A stretch of 64,000 nt of DNA from Oceanospirillaceae bacterium. GTDB lineage: Bacteria; Pseudomonadota; Gammaproteobacteria; Pseudomonadales; Balneatricaceae. A program made the translations under genes and the position numbers. Under the pieces are notes generated by a model. It had not been told where the DNA came from. It did not search any database and saw only the letters and a program-made list of their open reading frames with translations. Shown piece after piece: positions 44,679 to 54,437 of the stretch; position 1 is the stretch's first letter; every line of letters begins with the position of its first letter. The stretch covers positions 1-64,000 of the forward strand of contig JABSQZ010000013.1 in NCBI GenBank assembly GCA_013215505.1, given 5' to 3'.

Positions 44679-45527
44679 ATGAGTAGAATTGTCTATGTAA
44701 ACGGGGAGTTTTTATCTGAGGAAAATGCTAAAATTTCTGTTTTTGATCGCGGTTTTCTGTTCGCGGATGGAATTTATGAAGTAACAACCATTCTCGAAGG
44801 ACGATTGATAGAAAACGCACCACACCTAGCTAGATTGGCGCGTTCTGCAAAAGAGCTAAATATAGAATTACCTTTGCCTATTGAAAAAATTGAAGAAGCT
44901 ATGCGCTTGCTTCTAGAAAAAAATAACGTTCAAGAAGGGGCACTCTATCTTCAGGTAACCCGCGGACCAGCTGATCGTGATTTTGCTTTCCCAAAAGAAG
45001 CTAAACCATCACTTGTCATGTTCACCCAAAAGAAAAATCTGATAAATAATAAATCAGTAGTAAACGGAATTTCAGTTAGATCTGTTCCTGATATTAGATG
45101 GGCCCGTCGCGACATCAAGACAACTCAATTATTGGCTGCTTCTTTAGCTAAGCAATCAGCATTAGATGCAGGTGCTGATGACGCATGGTTGGTTGAAGAT
45201 GGATTCGTTACAGAAGGAAGTTCAAATAACGCATATATTTTTACCAAAGAAGGGGTGCTTGTGACTCGTCAACTGGGGAATGAAATTTTACATGGCATTA
45301 CTCGTTCTGCAATTTTAAAACTAGTTAAACAGGGAAATATTAAATTAGAAGAACGACCTTTCACGCTGCAAGAAGCTCATAGTGCACAAGAGGCATTTGT
45401 TAGCAGTGCTACAACCTTCATATGGTCAGTAGTAAAAATAGACGGCAATATTATAGGTTCTGGAGAGCCAGGACCTGTAGCTAAAAAGTTACGTCGAATT
45501 TATATTGATGAAGTTCTTGCTCGTTAA
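44679..45527 (+). CDS. D-amino-acid transaminase (fold IV PLP enzyme)
   Basis: A 282-residue fold-type-IV aminotransferase close to D-alanine aminotransferase (Dat). It has VYVNGEFLSEENAKISVFDR and GFLFADGIYEV at the N terminus, the PLP Lys in ARRDIKTTQLLAASLAKQSA (Lys147), and FVTEGSSNNAYIF in the cofactor phosphate region. The carboxylate-trap region is LQVTRGPADRDF, lacking the His of Bacillus Dat, so specificity may differ. It lies 110 bp after the racemase. It would transfer amino groups between D-amino acids and 2-oxoacids. Confidence 0.88.
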   Translation: MSRIVYVNGEFLSEENAKISVFDRGFLFADGIYEVTTILEGRLIENAPHLARLARSAKELNIELPLPIEKIEEAMRLLLEKNNVQEGALYLQVTRGPADRDFAFPKEAKPSLVMFTQKKNLINNKSVVNGISVRSVPDIRWARRDIKTTQLLAASLAKQSALDAGADDAWLVEDGFVTEGSSNNAYIFTKEGVLVTRQLGNEILHGITRSAILKLVKQGNIKLEERPFTLQEAHSAQEAFVSSATTFIWSVVKIDGNIIGSGEPGPVAKKLRRIYIDEVLAR

Positions 45528-45795
45528 ATATCTCCTTTTTAATTTGTTCAAAAGAAGCTCCAGAAGCTAGATATTACGCTGGATGTTTGTGCTATATCGC
45601 TTGGGATGTGTCAGCCTAACTCGATTATCGAGAACTGTCGCACTCAAGTTTTGGGTGGCCATCTATTGCGTTGTGAGTCTTGTCAGCGCAATCATATTTT
45701 ATACAACTCCTATCGTGCCCCTTCCCTATGAAGCAGATGTCATCAAACTATATTCTTCAAATTATGGGACACCATCTTGAGAAAACGTCTGCTAG

Positions 45796-45883
45796 TGGTC
45801 GACAGTCGCCATAGCTAGCCGAAGATTCACCGCTTGCAAGTCTGCCTGGGTAACGGCAAAACCTGACACATTGCAGACTTTTT
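45796..45883. repeat. ~87-bp dispersed repeat, copy B
   Basis: Same orientation as 38966-39052: GTCGACAGTCGCCATAGCTA through CTGACACATTGCAGACTTT. Otherwise 45528-46348 holds only a non-conserved 114-codon minus-strand frame (45757-46101) that I could not recognise. Confidence 0.88.
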
Positions 45884-46348
45884 AGATCAGGATTAACACC
45901 GATAGCACGCGATTTTTGGAGTGCGAAGCAGCGGAAAAAATTCGCCGTGGCCGACTTCCGCCAGTCACGGTTAAGCACTTGCCAACCGTTTTTCTGACTC
46001 ATAGCTGCCGTTTCAAAAGCACTGATAAAATGAGTATTGTGACCCAACAAGCGTCTAAAAAACAGGGTGCTTATCAAAGCGTTCATAACACAAATACTCA
46101 ATGCTTAACCTTCCTTCTAGAGCTATGTACGGTAAACTTTCTCTAGTATCTTCTTGCAATAGAGATTGAATTACTTCTATACGATTAGGAATATTAAGCA
46201 AGTCTCTGAACCCAGATTAAGTCAAATAACGTCGCGATAGCGGGCGCTTATAAAACCGCGAATAAATACTTTAATCCATTGTATTCACGGCTATTTTAAA
46301 AGCTGTCGCACTGAAAATTGTCCCGTTAATAGCCTTGTTATGGACAAT

Positions 46349-46783
46349 TTAAACACACCTGACCATCTTCACATGAGGGATTCCCGTGCTCTTAGCTACA
46401 TAGGAGTCTCCAGTGACCTCAAAACCAAATTTTTCATACATTGGCACGGCATGTAATCTAGCGTTGAGGTAAACCTCTTTTGCACATTTTTCTAGCGCTA
46501 TATTGGTGATTTTTGCAAGGATTTGAGTACCTAGCCCCTTACCTTGCATTTCAGGACGAACGACCATCTGAGATATCTTGAATATATGTGGGGTTTCTTC
46601 GCTAAGCCTTCCATAAGCACATAACACCCCATTATCTGCTATAGCAACGTGAATACTGTCCTCTTCTAGAGCATCGAACAGTATTTCTCGTGGGAGATTG
46701 GGCTCACGAAAGAACAGCTCATACCGCAAATCTAAAGCATCGCTGTAAAGCTCATCCGTGCTTTCTAGTTGAATAATTTCCAT
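46349..46783 (-). CDS. GNAT-family N-acetyltransferase
   Basis: A 144-residue acetyltransferase. The acetyl-CoA-binding motif A is QMVVRPEMQGKGLGTQILAK (Q/R-x-x-G-x-G), and motif B is VYLNARLHAVPMYEKFGFEV. The compact length and NARLHAVPMYEKFGF pattern fit ElaA/YjcF-like GNAT enzymes. The substrate is unknown. Single gene. Confidence 0.9.
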   Translation of the reverse strand: MEIIQLESTDELYSDALDLRYELFFREPNLPREILFDALEEDSIHVAIADNGVLCAYGRLSEETPHIFKISQMVVRPEMQGKGLGTQILAKITNIALEKCAKEVYLNARLHAVPMYEKFGFEVTGDSYVAKSTGIPHVKMVRCV

Positions 46784-46860
46784 TCATCTCCTTGTCCATA
46801 CAGCTTAATACTGTGCATGCGCGTTTGTAGAAATAACGAGCTTCTGGTTATTTGTTTTTG

Positions 46861-46884
46861 TTCATGTTTATGTTTATGTTTATG
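46861..46884. repeat. 6-bp tandem repeat (TTTATG)
   Basis: Three TTTATG units preceded by a TTCATG variant, in an otherwise gene-free stretch 46784-47243. Confidence 0.9.
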
Positions 46885-47211
46885 TTATTGATATTGTGGC
46901 TGTTTCTGAAAATTCCCAAGTGTAATTGGACATGGAAATTCAATTTTAATATGCCAACACGCACGATTATTGCGTTCATCGCAAATACTGCTGTCTTTAT
47001 AATCAGTGTTGTAAATGTAAAAATTTATATCAGACGTGACCGAAATTGGCCGTTAGTTGTCATCTGTTAATGAATAGGGGCTCTCTACAGGTTCTCACCC
47101 AACCTCCTACATGTGCGGTTTTGCACTCAAGTAGGAAAAAGGCAAGGCCTGATCCCGTTCTCCTCTTCCGCTCTTTGTTTTAATAGCGCATGGTCTAATC
47201 GAGCAATGGAA

Positions 47212-47236
47212 GATGCAAACTATTTTAGTTTGCATC
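47212..47236. other. Perfect 11-bp inverted repeat
   Basis: GATGCAAACTA-TTT-TAGTTTGCATC, 8 bp beyond the stop of the 56-residue gene (minus strand). It may terminate or stabilise that transcript. Confidence 0.7.
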
Positions 47237-47243
47237 ATTCGCA

Positions 47244-47414
47244 CTATTCTTTTGTCTTAATTGTTATTTCAATCTTTTTATTATCACCTGCAAACCATTT
47301 TTGCACGTAGATAGACCCCAAAACCGGTGGCATACCGTTTTCAGGTACTTCTTTGTATCGAATACTGTTTTTATTTAGCTTTTCAAATTCGAATGTAATT
47401 ACTTTCTCAGCCAC
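47244..47414 (-). CDS. Small 56-residue protein with GTG start
   Basis: The frame reads MAEKVITFEFEKLNKNSIRY then KEVPENGMPPVLGSIYVQKW and ends FAGDNKKIEITIKTKE. It has no Met start and is under 60 codons. GTG at 47412-47414 is preceded by AAAGG about nine bases away, and an in-frame stop lies shortly upstream. The alternating charged/hydrophobic strands and the GSIYVQKW motif look like a small conserved beta-barrel-like protein; similar short proteins (FEE-x(n)-P-GTLYVxK) are common hypotheticals. The stop lies beside a perfect hairpin. Function unknown. Confidence 0.7.
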   Translation of the reverse strand: MAEKVITFEFEKLNKNSIRYKEVPENGMPPVLGSIYVQKWFAGDNKKIEITIKTKE

Positions 47415-47589
47415 AACTGCTTCAACCTTTGTTTAATATTACGATGCACATTGTATAAGTGCAGGTAAATATATTCTACTGTTGCCAGCTACAGTCAGAC
47501 CGTTATCAATGAATGAGTAGAATTAAAGGGGGTAGCCTCCCCCCTTGACCACTACAAGTTAGCTTAACCAGGCGGAAGCATGTCCGACA

Positions 47590-49356
47590 TCATAAACAGG
47601 CTTCTTTGAGGTATTTTATAAAATTTCGTTTTGCTTTATAAGTAATTGCTAAGCGCGCTAGCAATAGACTAAATTCGCTTTTTGATTTTGGCGTATGGCA
47701 TATTTTTTTGACAGTTATCAATGCTGAGATTGCTTGGCGATAGTGCTCGTTATCTGAGAATCTAACATAAGCTGCTATCAGCTTTTCATACAATGGCAGT
47801 GTCACGTCGGGGGAGGCGGGGTAGGCATCAATTAACCGAGATAAGTATTCTTTGGGGAGTTTATCTTGTGCCTCTATCTGAAGAATCTCGGTGTGGCGTT
47901 GATGATAAAAAAGTATATCTAGTATTAAACGGCTAAAGGTGAATTGATTAAGGGGATCTTCTTTTTGCCGCTCCCTTAATTGATCTAAAATTGTCTGTGG
48001 CTCAAAGCTAAATGCCTGGGGCACTGAGTTATAACTATGCTGCTCGCTAAACTGGTGCATTTTTTTATACAGACTAAATGAAGGTTTAGTGCTAAATGCT
48101 TGATCGAACAGACTATATGCTTGCGTATGCTTTTCTTGTTGTACCAGTAATTTAACTTCAGCGTTTAATAACTGGTGGGTAACATAGTGCGAATCTTTAC
48201 TTTTCTGGGCACGTTTAAGTGCCATTGCTGCACGTTCCCACTCAGCTGCTTCAATTAAAAAATCTACCAGCTTTACAAAATCACTGGCTGTGCGTGCGTT
48301 GCGCTGTTGCAGTTCTATTAAAAGGTCTAGGTTCTTGGTCTGTCTTGCATAATCATTAAGTTTATAGAAGAAAAGATGATAATGGCTATTTTCATCCCAG
48401 GTTTCACTCCATTTTTCAGTGGCCGAAGGTACGGGTATTTTTTGCCAAAGGAGCAGCAATGCCTGATAAAAAGCGTCGCGGCCCTCATCGCCCAATAAGT
48501 GCTGATAGGCACTAGGGACATCAGGTGCTATTTCATTATTTTCTTTAAGCTTGGTCAACAAAAACGCAACCAACTCTTGTAGACTAAACTGTTTTGCTTC
48601 AACCACCTGAATAAATAGCTGGCCTAAGCTATCTTGGCAGTGAAACCGATAACCGCCTGAGTCATCCACGCTCTGCAATGCCTTGTCTAAACGGCTCAGC
48701 GCATAATCCGTTAAAGAAAACAGTAGGTCGGTACTCAATCCTTCACGTTGCTCCACTAGTAAATCGATAATTGGCTCAGCTTGCGCAAAATATTGGCCGA
48801 CTTGCGAATAGCGGTGCAAGTGTTTATTTAACGGAAATGCCTGAGTAATTTTTTTCTTGAGGAATGTGGCATCTACAGGATTGAGCGCATTGTGAGCACG
48901 TAACGCCCACTGGCTAAAGTGTGCTTTATCCTCTGAGATTAACTTCAATAAGCTAATTTCAAGATCACTGCGCTCTAACTTTTCTAAAAAGCGCCGCAGG
49001 GTATCTAGCTCTTGCTGTTTTGCAGAAATTTTAGGCTTTTTAGTGATAGTGCTGGTTATTTGGTTTTCGCGAACCGCGAGTACCACGGCCACACAGTGCT
49101 TACAGAAATCTATATTCTCGGAAGCTGGGCAGCTACAATGGCCATCTACTCCTTGCAGCGCGAAGGTTAGCTGTTGTTGATAAGCATAATTGCCACTGAC
49201 GTTTGCAGTTACCTTGGTACCATTTATCTTATATACCAGCTGAGGATCTTGTTTGTAATAACTGCAGCCTCTTTGAAACGCACTAGTACCAGCCAAACGC
49301 TTAAGTTTTTCATCACTGAGGTCAAGCGCATCTAAGTTGAGAGGGGAGGTGGGCAT
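47590..49356 (-). CDS. SWIM zinc-finger protein
   Basis: A 588-residue protein whose SWIM finger lies near residues 72-92 (CSCPASENIDFCKHCVAVVL, the CxC...CxH pattern). It is preceded by GCSYYKQDPQLVYKINGTKV and followed by a long alpha-helical region resembling tetratricopeptide-type hairpins. SWIM proteins bind DNA or proteins; bacterial forms are often near SNF2 helicases, but none is near here. The ATG at 49354-49356 is the only start at the beginning of the conserved region. Confidence 0.88.
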   Translation of the reverse strand: MPTSPLNLDALDLSDEKLKRLAGTSAFQRGCSYYKQDPQLVYKINGTKVTANVSGNYAYQQQLTFALQGVDGHCSCPASENIDFCKHCVAVVLAVRENQITSTITKKPKISAKQQELDTLRRFLEKLERSDLEISLLKLISEDKAHFSQWALRAHNALNPVDATFLKKKITQAFPLNKHLHRYSQVGQYFAQAEPIIDLLVEQREGLSTDLLFSLTDYALSRLDKALQSVDDSGGYRFHCQDSLGQLFIQVVEAKQFSLQELVAFLLTKLKENNEIAPDVPSAYQHLLGDEGRDAFYQALLLLWQKIPVPSATEKWSETWDENSHYHLFFYKLNDYARQTKNLDLLIELQQRNARTASDFVKLVDFLIEAAEWERAAMALKRAQKSKDSHYVTHQLLNAEVKLLVQQEKHTQAYSLFDQAFSTKPSFSLYKKMHQFSEQHSYNSVPQAFSFEPQTILDQLRERQKEDPLNQFTFSRLILDILFYHQRHTEILQIEAQDKLPKEYLSRLIDAYPASPDVTLPLYEKLIAAYVRFSDNEHYRQAISALITVKKICHTPKSKSEFSLLLARLAITYKAKRNFIKYLKEACL

Positions 49357-49755
49357 GGAGTCTTCTGTATCCTTTCGAGTATTTAGGTACTGTGCCGGTT
49401 AGGGAACTAGGGTGCAAGTTAGAAATGTTTTTGTTCTGAATTGTCTGATTGGCAAGCTTGCATAGGGCTGTCCTAGATATTAGCACTTTTGCGAGTTGCG
49501 ACACCTTATCGTTTTATAACTCAGTTCACCGATGAGAATTAAGATTGGCTCGTTTTAAACACATATTTTAACGCTTGCTCGCAGGAGGCTGCTATATGAT
49601 TAGCTGGCCTTGCGTTTTGGCTTTGGGCTAGTGGCAAGACCAACCCTCGCTTCCCCTTATATGTGCGGTAAATGTAGTCTTTGAGAGTAAGAAATCGGAT
49701 CTCTCAGCCATATAGCCGCGCAGTGTTGCAAGTTTGCTTATGTGACTGAAAGCCT

Positions 49756-49858
49756 GAAAATTGTCTTCGTTTTAATTCCTTAAAGCAGTTATTATAGCTG
49801 CCTTAGCATAAGACATTCAGTTATGCTTTGTCTTGGTTTTAATTCCCTAAAAAACAGT
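49756..49858. repeat. Dispersed AATTGTCTTGG-type repeats
   Basis: GAAAATTGTCTTCGTTTTAA... GTTATTATA (49756-49796) and a second partial copy, TTGTCTTGGTTTTAATTCCC (49829-49858). A third copy ends the window (63961-64000). The rest of 49357-49902 shows no gene. Confidence 0.75.
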
Positions 49859-49902
49859 GATCTGTTAGAAGAATAGATGGGCGCAAATTGAGATTATAAA
49901 TC

Positions 49903-50535
49903 ATGGCAACGGTATTGTGTTTTGGTGATTCAAATACCTGGGGAACTGTGCCGGGGGAGAATGGCCGGTATGATGAGAATGAGCGTTGGCCAGCCCTTTT
50001 GAAAAGTGCGTTAATCACCGAAGCAGAAGTCATTGAAGAAGGTCAGCAGGGGCGTACTATTGTTCATAATAACCCGTTTCAAGGGGAGAAAAGTGGCCAG
50101 CGATATTTAAAAGATTGCCTAGAAAAATACGCTCCTGATTTAGTGCTGATCCTTCTGGGTACTAACGATTTAAAAAAACGTTTTGCTCTTTGTGCTGATG
50201 ATGTGGCTAAAAGCGCGGGCCATCTGGCTGAACAAACGCAACAGTACAAAAGCTCATCTTTGCAGAAAACGGTTAAGGTGTTGTTGATAGCGCCGCCTCC
50301 AGTGTATGAAGTGGGTTTTTATGCAAAGATGTACGCAGGGGCTGCCGCTAAATCAATGGATTTTGCCAAATACTATGCCCTGTATGCACAGAGAATAGGT
50401 TGTGCATTTTTTGACGCAGGCTCTGTTGTGACCCCCTGCACAGAAGAAGGTATTCATTGGCCAAAAGATCAGCATCAATTGTTAGCGAATGCTTTAGTAC
50501 CCATTATTAAAAATATGTTAGATGAGTCAGGCTAG
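49903..50535 (+). CDS. SGNH/GDSL-family hydrolase
   Basis: A 210-residue serine hydrolase. Block I is CFGDSNTWGTVPGE (nucleophile Ser), block III is LLGTNDLKKRF, and block V is the C-terminal WPKDQHQLLA (Asp-x-x-His). This order and GDSNTWG resemble arylesterase/acyltransferase-type cytosolic enzymes. No signal peptide is seen, so it acts in the cytoplasm. Candidate roles are lipid or acyl-ester hydrolysis; the natural substrate is unknown. Single gene. Confidence 0.9.
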   Translation: MATVLCFGDSNTWGTVPGENGRYDENERWPALLKSALITEAEVIEEGQQGRTIVHNNPFQGEKSGQRYLKDCLEKYAPDLVLILLGTNDLKKRFALCADDVAKSAGHLAEQTQQYKSSSLQKTVKVLLIAPPPVYEVGFYAKMYAGAAAKSMDFAKYYALYAQRIGCAFFDAGSVVTPCTEEGIHWPKDQHQLLANALVPIIKNMLDESG

Positions 50536-50662
50536 TATTAGTGTTTTATAGTACTTGATAGTGCTTATGAAATATCTTTAACTGCTCTGCACGGGCTGCA
50601 TTTTTAATTTTGGTCTGTTATTAAACCAAAGGGCTAACAGCCTGTAAATCATAGGATAAAAC

Positions 50663-51274
50663 ATGGCATCAGCTGATTCTCTGGTAGTACTTGATTTTGA
50701 AACGAGCGGAATGTCCCCTGATTATGGGGATCGGGCAATTGAAATAGGAGCGGTACGTTTAGAAAAAGGAGTGGTAGTGGATGAATTTCAAGCACTGATG
50801 AATCCAGGTTTTAGAGTCAGTGGCTTTATTGAAAACTTCACCGGCATTAGCAATCAAATGTTGGCAAAAGCACCACCTTGTGAGCAAGTTATGCTGCAAT
50901 TTGCTGATTTTTTTGGTGATTCTAATTTGCTGGCACACAATGCCAGTTTTGATCAGCGCTTTCTGGACAGTGAAATGAAGCTTATCAAGCGCGCCTACAA
51001 AGGTGAGTTTTGTTGTTCAATGTTAGTGGGTCGCCGAGTATTTCAAGATGCGCCCAACCATAAGCTGGGTACCTTGGTCAATTATGTTGATTTACCGGTT
51101 GATGGACAGTTTCACCGTGCACTCTATGATGCCCAGATGACGTCGGGTATTTGGCTTGCAATGTTGGAAAAAATTCGTGCAGATTATGCTTGTCATGATA
51201 TCAGTTTTGCCACAATGAAAAAGCTGAGCCGTGTTAGCAAAAAGCAGGTAGCAGGCTTTTTAGCTTCAATGTAG
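50663..51274 (+). CDS. DnaQ-like 3'-5' exonuclease (DEDDh)
   Basis: A 203-residue exonuclease with all DEDDh residues: VLDFETSGMS (Asp, Glu), AHNASFDQRFLDSEM (Asp) and HRALYDAQMTSGI (His, Asp). GDRAIEIGAVRLEKG and FTGISNQML fit the epsilon/ExoX-type family. It could degrade or proofread DNA or RNA; no polymerase subunit gene lies nearby. Single gene. Confidence 0.92.
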   Translation: MASADSLVVLDFETSGMSPDYGDRAIEIGAVRLEKGVVVDEFQALMNPGFRVSGFIENFTGISNQMLAKAPPCEQVMLQFADFFGDSNLLAHNASFDQRFLDSEMKLIKRAYKGEFCCSMLVGRRVFQDAPNHKLGTLVNYVDLPVDGQFHRALYDAQMTSGIWLAMLEKIRADYACHDISFATMKKLSRVSKKQVAGFLASM

Positions 51275-51495
51275 CTATTTCTTAAACGTTATAGACATCC
51301 CTGTGCAATTAGAGACCGGCAAGATTTAGTTACCGCTTTGCACACTAAACTTAGTGTATTAAGTGAGCATTAAATAGTGCTTGGAATTTTCTTTTTTCAG
51401 TGTTCAACACGCTGATCTATTATCTCCCAGATTGCAATACGAAATGCTGCATCTTATCTATGTTATAGCCAATCGCTGAAAAAACGCTGTCACTC

Positions 51496-51765
51496 ATGCA
51501 GCTAAAAAATTACCTGTCTGATTGTAAACCTCCCCTGAAATGGGATCATTTGCTGAAGAATAGACCTGTAGTTAGTGAAGAGGCTCTGTTTGGAGAACTC
51601 GAAGATGAACGAATTAACAGCAGGTTAGGTAATGATATAACCAGTAGCTTAGTGAAGTACCCATTCTGTAAAGCTAATGTAGAGTATATTGAGCAAATAA
51701 ATTCAGATGGCGGTGTAAGCATAAGACTGTTTAAGGATGGGCGATTTCAACCAATAGAAAAGTGA
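51496..51765 (+). CDS. Hypothetical protein
   Basis: An 89-residue protein, MQLKNYLSDCKPPLKWDHLL at the start, then a DERINSRLGNDITSSLVKYP segment and a basic-acidic end. No signal peptide, membrane helix or family motif is recognisable. Amino-acid usage is normal and the ATG is in a plausible place, but there is no ribosome site of note, so coding status is uncertain. Confidence 0.4.
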   Translation: MQLKNYLSDCKPPLKWDHLLKNRPVVSEEALFGELEDERINSRLGNDITSSLVKYPFCKANVEYIEQINSDGGVSIRLFKDGRFQPIEK

Positions 51766-52079
51766 GATAATCCACTAAACCTAGGTTTGACGGCTCACAG
51801 GAAGAACAGTTGCACGTTTTAAATTATCACATTAACAACCTGCTTTGTTTGCCAGCATTCGTGAATTTTGGAGTGCATCAATCAAAGCGGATAATTAGCA
51901 CAATTAACTCTCCATATACTAGACAACCGAAACAGCGACTAACATGAACGATTTAGGCCTGTGAATCGGATAATTTCAGGTGCGGTGTTTGTCCAAGATT
52001 AAAACACCTTGTAAGTTGATTTTGAATGCGTTTTCACGCAGGTTGGCATTGTCAAATGTCTAAAATTTAAATACATCAC

Positions 52080-52281
52080 AACAAGTTGTATTTAAGTATT
52101 TAAGACGAAGACAATGTTGCGTAGCAGGATCAAGATCAGCTACACAGGTTAAGTACGTTTGAGGGCGTTGGAATGTTTTCTCAAAATAAGACAGGCATAC
52201 TGTCATTGGTTAAGTGGAGTAGGAGTTATCTTCCACCAATGTTCACTAGCTACTGGCCGGTTATGAAACATAGCAGACATT
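52080..52281. repeat. ~200-bp dispersed repeat, copy B
   Basis: Full-length direct copy of 34883-35085. Ends GCTACTGGCCGGTTATGAAA-CATAGCAGACATT. The sequence either side (51766-52079 and 52282-52357) holds no recognisable gene. Confidence 0.9.
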
Positions 52282-52357
52282 TCATAGCTTACTCATAAAG
52301 AGTATTACGGTGATTAAATAATTGGCAGTTAGGCCGCCCTTGTTGCGGGCACAAGTG

Positions 52358-53130
52358 TCATTGATATGACTTTAAAATTCGGTCAAATTCCCCTTTGTGT
52401 CGCAGACGCAATATTGCTTGGTTAATAAGCAGAATAAGATTTTTAGCATTGTTTGCTTTTTTTGAGATCATCAGATGCATAGTCCAAGGCTTAGCGTAAC
52501 CTAATGGGATAGGCTTTATTCCCCTGGGAAGATCCTTTGTTTTATCTATAAAGTAATGACCTGCACAATCTCTTGAAGAGAAAGGAAGCCCTCGCAGCGG
52601 GATCTTTCCAGCATTTCCAAACCGTTCTTTATGGAAAATGTTATTAGTGAAATATTGGGTTCTCTTAGTCCATATCCTTCCAAGTTTGTACCTCGATTGG
52701 CACAAAGTTTTAAACCAGTAATCTGCTCCGGTGACTTGATTGGAAATGATAGACGATCTTTGTTAGCGAGGAATATGCTGGGAGTGAGGTTATATAGGGG
52801 GATTGAATAGTAAAATAGCTCAGCTCTTTGCAAATTGTATGATCCATCTGCAATGATATCAAAGCTTCTGGCATCAACTGTTGATTCGTAACATCTTTTC
52901 CAGGGCACTGGTTTAACGAAATACTCTAACTTCAGTTGTGCAAAGAGTATTTTTAGCATATCAATAGTCACTCCTTGCATAGGACCTTTAGTAACCTGCT
53001 CCGAGTAAAAATGATAAGGTGGGAAGCCTCCATTACCGTGGCAAATACGGACTACATTCGTATCGGCATATGCGATGTTAGATATCCACATAGAGGATAG
53101 GACAGTAAAAATTAAGATCAGCTTTTTCAT
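52358..53130 (-). pseudogene. Frameshifted periplasmic family-3 solute-binding protein
   Basis: From ATG 53128-53130 (AAGGA site upstream), a signal peptide KKLILIFTVLSSMWISNIA is followed by GGFPPYHFYSEQVTKGPMQG, VTIDMLKILFAQLKLEYFVK and a run to EGFLSLQEIVQ. That frame then stops, and the adjacent frame continues HYFIDKTKDLPRGIKPIPLG to LRHKGEFDRILKSYQ, the expected C terminus. One base appears missing at about 52555-52590. Combined length about 257 residues, normal for the family. The original role was probably amino-acid binding or sensing. Confidence 0.85.
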
Positions 53131-53506
53131 GTGTTCCTTCAAATGCAACTGGAATGGGAAACAGATTTGTTATACGTGTAATCGCCGGAAAACCTCTGCC
53201 GCTAAAGGTTTTGAGTTCCTAAGCGCTGAGATATGCAGTATCTGTAATTTACATGAATTTCATATAGATTAGGCTTTTTTTATGCCAGACCATATAAGAC
53301 TAAAACTGATTTATTTTTAATTTTTAAAATCTAAAAATTGAAGTAGCTTCCCCTACGATGGATGACTTTCGTCTGTCGATCAGAATGAAAGTAGGCAAAG
53401 CCAACGATAGGCTAACTAGGTATGTCATCAAACGCCTTACCTTAATACTCACGTGACTCTGCCTCAAAAAAATTAACGGATCTATGCTTGTAACTGACCC
53501 ACACTC

Positions 53507-53530
53507 ATACCCATACCCATACCCATACCT
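53507..53530. repeat. 6-bp tandem repeat (ATACCC)
   Basis: Four units, the last ATACCT, in the gene-free gap 53131-53699. Confidence 0.9.
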
Positions 53531-53699
53531 TCAATTGCAACTCACTGTTTATACATGAGTACATCAGCTTGGGTAACGACAGGAGTCGATACTGTAGTGG
53601 TCAAGTAAAAGTAGCCCACCAGTTGGATACTATAGCGCTAACGAATAGGGAGGTGGTACGAGTAACCACTGGCAGGTAGCAGATAAAATTCGAGTTAAT

Positions 53700-54377
53700 T
53701 CATTTTACAGGTAAGATAATCCGGCCATAAGGATTTTCTTTTTTCAATAAATCAGACAACTTTTCCATAAACTCCTTATGTTCTACACCCAGATAATGGA
53801 AAAGAGGTAACTTGGAAATGAGCTCCCCTAAAATAGGAACAGGCTGTAAATCAACATTATCAAACTGGCTGTTAGTGGGATTACTGCTATCAAAAAATCC
53901 GGAGATAAGCCCTTTTTGATACGCATCATACATTTCAAAGGTACTATAGAAAGCCATTCCATCTCGATTTTTCATATACAGTTCTTGCCAGACGACGCCC
54001 AGTGCATAGCCTAGCGGCAGGCGTTCACGCACTTTCTGATTTGGATGTAACCAAAGTGAATTTGAGATATAAAAAAGCGGGGTGGCTGAACGGACGAATG
54101 GACGTGAATATTCCACCTCTACCAGAGGGAGTCGAAAAAACTCACCATCAACGATCCTCTTATTAAAGTACAGAATCCCACGTCGTCCTGGAAGTTCGCG
54201 AAACTTTGTATTGCATCCTAACTGAAGGTAGAGCGCTTTAAAGGATTCAAGTGTAGCTTCTACTAAAGGATCGTCCTGAATAATCGCTAACGTTTCTGGG
54301 CATTGAACGTGCTCATCAGCAACTGACGGCAGCGATAACAACAGTGCTAGACAAAAAAAGGATACATGTGTTTTCAA
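53700..54377 (-). CDS. Periplasmic binding-protein-like protein
   Basis: About 225 residues if started at TTG 54375-54377, which yields an ideal signal peptide KTHVSFFCLALLLSLPSVAD; an upstream in-frame start gives 245 residues but adds a non-signal leader. The body (ETLAIIQDDPLVEATLESFK, FRELPGRRGILYFNKRIVDG) fits the family-3 periplasmic binding fold without clear ligand residues. Such stand-alone receptors often serve as sensors. It lies near the broken receptor gene above, so the two may be diverged relatives. It has no transporter neighbours. Confidence 0.68.
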   Translation of the reverse strand: MKTHVSFFCLALLLSLPSVADEHVQCPETLAIIQDDPLVEATLESFKALYLQLGCNTKFRELPGRRGILYFNKRIVDGEFFRLPLVEVEYSRPFVRSATPLFYISNSLWLHPNQKVRERLPLGYALGVVWQELYMKNRDGMAFYSTFEMYDAYQKGLISGFFDSSNPTNSQFDNVDLQPVPILGELISKLPLFHYLGVEHKEFMEKLSDLLKKENPYGRIILPVK

Positions 54378-54437
54378 TAGAAAATTCTCAAGTCTGTACT
54401 TCTCAAAATAAACACTAGAATACAGTATAGAACACAA

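Noticed and set aside
45757-46101. 114-codon minus-strand frame
   Set aside because: Part of it is the translated 87-bp repeat, and the remainder matches no family I recognise.
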